A DNA stretch of 64,000 bases from Sipunculus nudus (lineage: Eukaryota; Annelida; Sipuncula; Golfingiida; Sipunculidae). Location: contig CM049315.1 of the NCBI GenBank assembly GCA_026874595.1, positions 8,676,664-8,740,663 on the forward strand, written 5' to 3'. The first letter of the stretch is position 1; every line of letters starts with the position of its first letter. Position numbers and translations under genes: made by a program. Under the pieces are notes generated by a model, which saw only the letters and a program-made list of their open reading frames with translations, searched no databases and was not told the origin of the DNA. Positions 56,109 to 64,000 of this stretch are shown one piece after another.

Positions 56109-56349
56109 CAATATATTCAACACCGTTATCAACTGGTTATGATTCAAACTTAAAGTATCAAAAGAGTCTTTAAGACGGTCTCTGAATATCCTGGTCCCTT
56201 GGCCTTTAATCGCTTTATAAGTGGCCCCTGTAGGTCTCATTTTATGCTGATGGGGAACTCTTGATTATAAGTCAGTGCATTTCTAACATTACCTTAATAT
56301 ATACCCTGTTTTTTTCTCTTGTTATATTTTCCTCTTCTATGTTTCATAC

Positions 56350-56428
56350 CTGTGGGTAGAACTTGGATCCCTCATCAAACTGATTCTCAACCTGGGACTG
56401 ATTCCGGGTGGCTTCATTCCTTGTTTTC
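56350..56428 (-). CDS. Weak candidate exon
   Basis: On the minus strand ACTGTGCAG precedes 56428 and CCACAG|GTATGA follows 56350. The 79-base segment reads KTRNEATRNQSQVENQFD, EGSKFYPQ in one frame. The pyrimidine tract is poor and no linked exon is found. It could equally be part of the repeat family that covers 55.2-56.8 kb. Confidence 0.2.
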
Positions 56429-56439
56429 CTGCACAGTAT

Positions 56440-57430
56440 TGTGAATATCTAATTAAGTATCTCTTGGGGCCGTAGGTAAACGGGGTTAATTGGCATTAGA
56501 CGTAATATAACCCTATTGGAACATTAAATAGCCCGTAGGAGAACTCTACTGAAACCTTAGAAGGTCCACCAGTACCTAATTCATCCCGGTTTAAGAGTCG
56601 AACCCGTGGTCAATCGTAGCTTAGGAGCACCGTTATCCGCCCAGGGCTACCGGGACCCAAAACCAAGAATATGTGAAAGGGACCTATATAGCGACGTTTT
56701 GCGTGGTTTTACTAGGGTTAAGGATGACTTAAAAAAGATGCCATGCAGGAGGGACTGACCAAGTCTGACGTACGATAATATTGAAAAGAAATCGTAATTA
56801 TATAAATGGCCTCATACGTCAGTTTTTCCCCTGTAGAATAGAAGGAAGTCTTAGTACATAGGTAAAACTATATATCCCCCCGAAAGCGCTGAAAAGGCTG
56901 CTTACAGAGAAATAAATGAAAATTGTAAGAGATGAATTCTGCCTGGCATATCGTGGTGTTTTGCTCGTGTCGACAGTCCGTGAGAAACGACGATATATGA
57001 CACTCGATCCCTTGGCCCTCACTTGTTATGACGACATACCTATAGATCTATACATATCGGATAACCCCATGCAGGATGGATAAACATCATTAAACGTATG
57101 GCCCATATGCTGCGCAACGTCCCATGAAACGATTGCTATATATCTAATAAGAAAAGCCTTTATATGACATAAATATTATTACGCCGCCAGGGGTTCTTAC
57201 GAAATGATTTATTTGCGATATTAAACCGCCTTATCGGCCGCTCACTGATAAAAAAGGACATCCTGTTCTAAAGAGTTAAGAGCTGTAGGATACCGTCATA
57301 TGACCATGATCTTGGAAGTACGCAATATATTGGCATCAAGCCAACAAACATGCATTCATGATAATAGCTGTGTATAACTATAAATTTAGAATCAGTTTAT
57401 TTAGAAATGTAAACAGTAAAGGAGTTTTTA
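56440..57430. other. Repeat-like and single-copy sequence, no gene
   Basis: 56465-56790 continues the CpG-containing motif family of 55215-55700. 56800-57430 shows no recognisable feature up to the start of the second segmental copy. Confidence 0.5.
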
Positions 57431-58740
57431 TCTATAAATTGCATCTAAACACCGGTTATGTTTATAATAACATCTACAGATATTGAACTTAGAATGACAT
57501 GTTTGAAATGTTACCAATTAGGGGAAAAAGGTGAATTAATGTCCATAACGTACTGTGATTCATGCTATAAACTTTGAATCGCCTTCTGATTGTTGCCAAA
57601 TGAGTATTTGAGTGAGGTATCTTAATTGCATGACTTGAGTGACGTTTTAGTATAAATGAAAGTGATAAATCTTGATAAAGTTGAGCGACATACATTAATG
57701 TATTTGGGTAACACGAGTGAAGTGTCTTGATTAATGTGAGTGACGTATTCTGGATGATATATGTATAAAGTAACTAAATAAATCTGAGGCAAACTTGTAT
57801 CTTCATAAAATGATTGACGTATCTTGGATAATGTGATTGACTTATCTTGGTTAATTTGAACAACGTTTCTATTTTTATTTGAGTAATGCATCATGATGAA
57901 TTTGAATGATGTTTCTTTATTAGTTTGATTGACGTATCTTAATTAACTTGTGTTATTAAGTTATTAAGTGTCGTCTCTTGATTAATTTGAGTGAAGGATC
58001 ATTGTTAATTCGAGTTATATGTCTTGGTTAATTTGAATGACTTATTTGATTGTTTTGAGGGACGTATATTGATAATTTGTGTAGCTCTCTTTTGACAGGA
58101 TAATTAACTGGGGGCTGAATGAACAATTTATCCCTAATTAAAGACTTCGGCCTAAATACAGTTGTATTCACATGATTTATTTTATCTTGTGGACAAACAA
58201 GACAACTTAGATGTTCTAGGTTATATTCAATAGCCGTTACAATTTATAATGCACAATGCCTCACGCATTTTATGTTCTCTAATTAGAGATTTATATACTT
58301 ATTTCCCGCCTCAATGGGATAAAGTGATCTGCACCACCGTTTGTGTGTCCGTCCGTCATCTTCTATGCAATGTGATATCTTAAAACGTTTACTCGGATGT
58401 ACTTCTAATTATAATGGCAATGGTATCATATGTGTTTCCAGTCTTGATCAGATTTTGGTCAAACTTGATTTTTTTTACTTTCTTTTATAAATTTTCAGTT
58501 TAGAATACAAATTTCTTATGCGACGCGATTTCTCAAAAACTTTTACTCACATACACTTATACTTTTGAATTTGTATAATTAAGAATTCACCAAAAACAAA
58601 TAAAAAAGTCATTAAAGTGTGACCAAACCTTATCTGAGACAGCGCGGATAAAGAGCTGTCGTGAAAAAGTTATTACTTAACTGAATAGTTTGAAAGGCGA
58701 AACGACAGCCTTTACCTTTCCCGAGTATTTTATGAAACGA

Positions 58741-59862
58741 TTTATACGTTAACTCAGATCGGGATGTTCACCTGGAACAGACGGCATCACTGCTGAACAC
58801 TTAAAATATGCATCAGGAACTAGACTTATACTTCTTTTGTGTGATCTCATGTTCTTTTTTCGGTTCGGAGTACTTACGCGTAACTTTTCCAATGGCCTCT
58901 TGAAACCACTCTGGAAAAAGCCTTACCTTCGTCCGAGTAATCCAAAGAAATTATTTTTAAAGTAAGCTGAAATTTTTTCTTACATGAATGTGATAAAAAT
59001 ATCATATACAATGAATTCAAGTTTTGATTTGTACCAGGTCGGGGAACATCGAAAGCTATAGCCCTCACACAAGATCTTGCCTCTTACTGTGTAGCACGTG
59101 GGTCCTAAACTTATATGTGCAGTCTGATGCGGGGCGGGGGGGCTTTCGATGGAATACCTTACCCAGTCTTATATGTCAGTTTATTAGATATCTTGTCGGA
59201 CTGTAGCTATTTTATAACTGGTATAGACAAATTAAAGTTTACATTGAATGGAATACAATGAGCGAACCCATAGATATATGTGAGGGTACCAGACAGGGGG
59301 ACTGACATCTTAACATCTATTGAATATTGTCTATAAAGAGCTTATTGATATTTTTGGAATGACGGTGTGACTTTAGATGATCACAAATTTAATATCTCTT
59401 CATATGCTTTTGATATAATTTTGATTCATTTCGCTACATTAAATGGTTTACATTTTCACCCAGTACTGTTTGTACGATTAGAGGGCAGAAGCCGTTCTGT
59501 GAGGATCCTAGATGGTATATTCAGAACAAGCTGCTAAAGGTGGCGTTTAAAATGTCATATCTTGGTTCAATTATTAGTAACCAAAGTGCAAAGAACTATT
59601 GTGAGGCTAGAATTAGTGCATGTCGGGAAGCATTTCATAGCCTACAAGGTGGAGGTATTTGTATTAAAGGATTAAACCTTCAGGCAGCAATGTATGTATG
59701 GTCGACATGTTGTGGGAGTAGGTGTATGGTGTATGGTTATTTATTTAAAGAAATGTGGAAGGCGTGAATGGGACTGCCCACAGGCCAGATTAATGAAAAA
59801 CATTTTAGGAATCGGTCCCTGTTACAGCACAAAGCCGCAACTCCAGGCGCTAGACTTACCGC
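58741..59862 (+). pseudogene. Degenerate LINE reverse transcriptase (copy 2)
   Basis: Same relic as at 1440-2630, with the same order of motifs, ending at LMKNILGIG. It has its own indels (for example, the sequence between 58940 and 58985 is shortened relative to 1640-1730), and the ACTTTAGTGT of copy 1 at 2465 differs here (GTAGGTGTATGGTG near 59716). The shared damage shows that the LINE was dead before the duplication. Confidence 0.85.
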
Positions 59863-59948
59863 CAGTGTTGTAATTTTTTTATGTGCAAACAACATGTTAA
59901 TGAATAATATATTTGTATATAAAACAGAGGCACAGAATTTACAAATTG

Positions 59949-62772
59949 CCTGATTCACTTAGGCAGTTTATAAAATTTCAGTACTTAACAAATTGACTGA
60001 AAGATCATTCAGTTTATTTGACACATTGACTGAAATGATATATAATAGTCATCTGTTTCACACATCTTTTTTTTATGAAATTAATATATCGATATTGGAT
60101 AAATTGCTAAGCTTGAGTAAAAATTATGAATGTTTTTCTTTCTAAAGCTCTATATGACGGATACCGAATGAATATTAAGACTAGACAACATAGATGAGGC
60201 GTAAAACCGTTATCATATTATAATTCAAATATAAAAACATTTATAACATTATAAAATATGCTTACCACTTTACACCTCTTATGACTACATCTGTGCTGAA
60301 TTAAGAACGATAATCAATTCAATTGATGCTTTTGATTATATGAAGCATTTAAAAGTGCATTAAATATATGTGAAATATATGATTACAAATGGTAGCTACA
60401 ATTAAATAGCTGTAAAATATGATTTAAATGTGTAACAGTATCCTAAGATATTAACGTATAGCATGCACAACCAGGTATTTAAGTACAAAGGGATTATTTT
60501 ATGCAGATTTTGAGAATACGTACCAGCACTTGGAGTTTTTATTGTGAAATATCCAGATCATAAGGTCGGGGTGTTCACAGGGGACGTCTACTGCCTCAAG
60601 AATATTTAAGGCAAACGCTTTTATATGTTGTTGCAAGAATATATACCAATTAATACGTTTGCAAAACTGTCCATATATTGAATGTGAATTATAACAATTT
60701 TTCTTTCAGTCTGAGAAAGGGGTACATCCGTCCAACCCCTCAGCCCATACATGCCCTGGACTGTTACACTTCTCTAAACCTTGCACCCCTTAGCAAATTG
60801 AGTGTACCCCCGCTCCTCCCATACACATTGTAAAAGGAAAATGCGCCCCTGAGGAAGTATAAAATTTTACACATCATATACTTATGTAGCGGACGCTACT
60901 ATTATTTATGATGTATAAACAAATTTTTTGCCGGCCGCAAATTGTATGCTGGGCCGTTATTCTTTTAGCGTGCGTAATTTAGTTTGCCAGCGAAACATTC
61001 GCTCTTGTGTTGGTTATGTGTTACAATGTGTTAATTAAGACCGTGGCCGACCGTCAAGGTCTGTCAGCTTAGCCTGCACCCTGGCAGTTTCCTCGGAGAC
61101 AGGGTGAACTATCCAGTCATGACACACAAGACGCAGGTTTACTTGAGAGACACACGCAACCAAGAGCTGAGGAAAAAGGACTCCAGTTTCCTCCGGAGAC
61201 AAGGGTGAACTATCCAGTCATGACACACAAGCCGGAGGTTTTCTTGAGAGACACACGCAACCAAGAGATGAGGAAAAAGGACTCCAGTTTCCTCGGAGAC
61301 AAGGGTAAACTATCCAGTCATGACACACAAGCCGAAGGTTTTCTTGAGAGACACACGCAACCAAAGAGCTGAGGAAAAAGGACTCCTTATATTACGTTAC
61401 AAATCTCTTCAGCTCTAGTAAATGCTCAGCTTTGAGTCATGTGGTTTTTTTCTTTCACCAGTGCAGAACTTCAGTAAACAGACCATACAGTTCATATATT
61501 TCTTCGACAATTTACTTCAGTACACGAACTACTCGTGACGTATTGAACTTCTGTTAAAGAGCGCAAAAATCGCATTTATCAGCACGTCTTCATATGGTGC
61601 ATATGGATTTGTTGAGAACATTCGCTTCAACAACCATAAATATTTCCTGTTAAGGTATTCGCATTCATCTCACACGCGTGTACAAGGAGTTCATCACAAG
61701 TGTAACTGAAGTCTTTTATGAACATTCATATCCAACAAACTTTCATATTGAAAGAACTGTCACTTCAACAAATACTTGAGTTACCTGCAGTGAATTCAGG
61801 CTTATTATTATTTTTTTTAATCCTTCATCATTTCTGACGACGTTAATTGTCGCGGTACATCGCTGCTTTCGTCGACATTCATGCAACAGCCTGTCCAGGA
61901 TAAATCGTTACATTCGCCAGAGATACAGACATTGAAAATACGCTCTGCTGTCGAAAGGCTGATTGTATGTATTATCTGAACAATTGCGAAATATTTATTG
62001 AGCTCAGTTATATTGGCGCACTTTAGTAAATTTTAAGTGAAATGTATGAACATCACATATCTACTCGTCAAATAATAACGAGTGGTAACAAATACTGTTA
62101 ATACAAAATTTGTTCAATGTGTATTTATTTATTTATTTATTGTTGACTTGATGCATTTTCTTGTATAGTAACCGCATCTCGTTTTGAAACCGCTATTTAT
62201 TTTTTTTAAGGACGCATATTAAAATTGCTATATTAATATACTATAAAATATAGGAATTTTATTCCGTCTGTTCTCTTCGTGTGGAATCCGCATCAGAATG
62301 TAAATCCAGGTGATGTTGTTTTGAACAAATAAAAAGCCCTTCTTGGAAGAGTAAATCGATTCCGATACATATATTCTAGGCCCCCCCCCCCCTTTTTTTA
62401 TAAATCCCCACACTTCCATACTATATATTTCTACAAGAAACATTAAGCAATTGTACGCTTTTGATAATATGGAACTTTTTACCGTGCGAAAATATGATGT
62501 AAATTATATATACATATACGTTGTGTGAGTAAGGTTAATAAAACAAATGAAATGTAATTTTAATCCTTCTTGTCTATTACAATAGTATTTCATTCATTTT
62601 TCATGTCAGTCATTGTGTCAAATAAACTGACTGACTTTTCAGTCGATTTGAAAGGGCCTGAAATGTTCACTCATTTTATAAATTGCCCGAGTGAATTAGG
62701 TAAGATGTTATAATTGACCAAAAACTGCAGAAAATTTACTAATTGACTTATTTTTTACATTGTAACATATAT
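59949..62772. mobile_element. Inverted-repeat element, copy 2
   Basis: Arms at about 59949-60040 and 62603-62698, terminus ACATTGTAACATATAT near 62757-62772. Identical in plan to the element at 2700-5525. Confidence 0.5.
61085..61385. repeat. Tandem array, about 3 x 100 bp (copy 2)
   Basis: Same three units as at 3837-4137, with no difference seen by eye. Confidence 0.9.
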
Positions 62773-64000
62773 TTCCTTCCTTGTCGAATCTTAAAGCCAG
62801 CTATACCGCTCGTTTATTTGTAGAATTTATAATATTCTTGCTGAATATTAACATAATGGTGTGAGTATCATATGGCCTTTTCTGCTTTATTTAAAAAAAA
62901 TATAAAGTTAAACAAATGAGAAGATTGAATAGAGTGGAGTGAAAGTTAGGAATTAGGCCCTTGAACTTCATGGGTGCGCTTTGGTTGGGGAGGGGGCAGA
63001 CCATATGATATCACTTCTACATTTTGCTTATAAATAAATGAATGTTGTTTTGTCATAAAAAATAGAATCTAATTTCAAACCATGAACTGTAGTCTTTCAG
63101 AATTAATTGAATACAAAAATGACTATAAAATGACAAATGTAATAAAATGGTACAGTTATTGGGATACGTTTCCTTGACCATAAGATTGAGCCACCGTACA
63201 AGACCGGCCTCTAAAGTTGGTTCATAATAACCGCGGCAGATGGCGTCTGTATTTCAGACCCTGAGAGCAATCGGTGTGCAAATAACTGACCCTTAAGAGA
63301 GGGAACTTATATATTAAACGGATACAAACTGAAAAATGACAAAATCTCACACCGGTCAGTATAAATAAACAACGTATATGCTCAAATATGCACCATTTTT
63401 TTAATGTCGACTATTATCGGCAGGACTGCAAGATGGGACCCAATTATACTACGTCCTGGTATTTAAAGTAAATAACAGTTTGGTGCAAATATAGATTATG
63501 GAATACAGCAAACAGTTCGTTTCCTGGTTCTTTCATGGTAATAAGAATGATTGTTTTCTGATGATAAGACACGGTGATCACTGATCAGTTCACGTACTGG
63601 TCGGGTCCCATTTGTTTCATGAATGATAAATGTAAACCACACTTACCTAAAAAATAAAAATTCGTAGGTGATCGTTAACGTGACCGAGTAGTAACAGCCT
63701 CGCTGCGTGTACACTGCGGGGTTTACTTTATACAAAAAAGCTTACAAGACAGATTAACTAAGGTAATTAGAGGGATTGTTTTCTTTTTGAACTGGGGAAA
63801 GAGAAAGGAGTCTGTGGTGACAGTCCTTATTAGTTTACGTGGTATTCATTTGTTACAGACTGAAATTTATAACGTGATCTATGTCTTCCTGGGCTCTCAT
63901 TACCATTTTCTTTATCTAGTGCATGTTTTATTAACCTCTAATCCAATACCACTTATTCGATCCATTCATATGTTTCAGCAAATCGAATTTAAGCATATAA

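Larger units (their letters stand above)
57431..64000. repeat. Segmental duplication, copy 2 (direct)
   Basis: Homologous to 1-6752 in the same orientation, ending at the window edge. Compared with copy 1 it lacks about 144 bases near 58470 and some of the A/T-rich sequence near 58960, where copy 1 has a T-run of 22 at 1700-1721. Subfeatures: LINE RT relic 58741-59862, inverted-repeat element 59949-62772, 3 x 100 bp array 61085-61385. The reading frame homologous to 6458-6781 is frameshifted here at 63736 by loss of one A. Confidence 0.95.

Overview
This window is eukaryotic, AT-rich and gene-poor. It holds decayed retrotransposons, (TA)n/(CT)n microsatellites, minisatellites, fold-back repeats and intron-split genes. 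There are no bacterial operons, tRNAs, rRNAs or CRISPR arrays. The repeat content (a Ty3/gypsy group with integrase before reverse transcriptase, L1/Tx1-like and other LINE relics, pogo-like DNA elements) suggests a marine invertebrate, most likely a mollusc. That assignment is inference and cannot be confirmed from the window.

Layout. Bases 1-6752 and 57431-64000 are two direct copies of one segment about 57.3 kb apart; each carries a dead LINE reverse transcriptase, an inverted-repeat element and a 3 x 100 bp tandem array. From 7.3 to 10.0 kb lie a pogo/Tigger-type relic, a 207 bp spaced repeat and possible exons. From 10.9 to 16.1 kb on the minus strand is a decayed Ty3/gypsy element with the usual order gag-PR-RT-RH-IN. 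From 16.48 to 24.75 kb on the plus strand is a tandem LTR-internal-LTR-internal-LTR array of a different Ty3/gypsy lineage with the order gag-PR-IN-RT-RH, a Gmr1-like organisation with a SCAN-like gag. A third member of that lineage occupies 35.77-41.85 kb. Each copy has lost different modules, so none can be autonomous.

Genes. The best host gene is on the minus strand: three exons (41975-42081, 35029-35215, 33773-33916) join in phase to encode a 145-residue secreted protein with a signal peptide and ten cysteines downstream of it. Its first coding intron holds the whole 6 kb third retroelement. A roughly 43 bp minisatellite upstream is built from copies of the same splice-acceptor/start-codon segment that begins its first coding exon. 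A minus-strand exon at 27289-27675 looks like a beta/gamma-crystallin-type domain. A minus-strand terminal exon ends at 30943. Several weaker single-exon candidates are at 8339-8640, 9928-10033, 48273-48415, 52302-52411 and 56350-56428.

The rest. A dead L1/Tx1-like LINE lies at 42.9-46.6 kb, a 728 bp tandem duplication at 50.3-51.7 kb, and a CpG-containing motif-rich stretch at 55.2-56.8 kb. All coordinates and similarities were read by eye; no alignment or database search was run.
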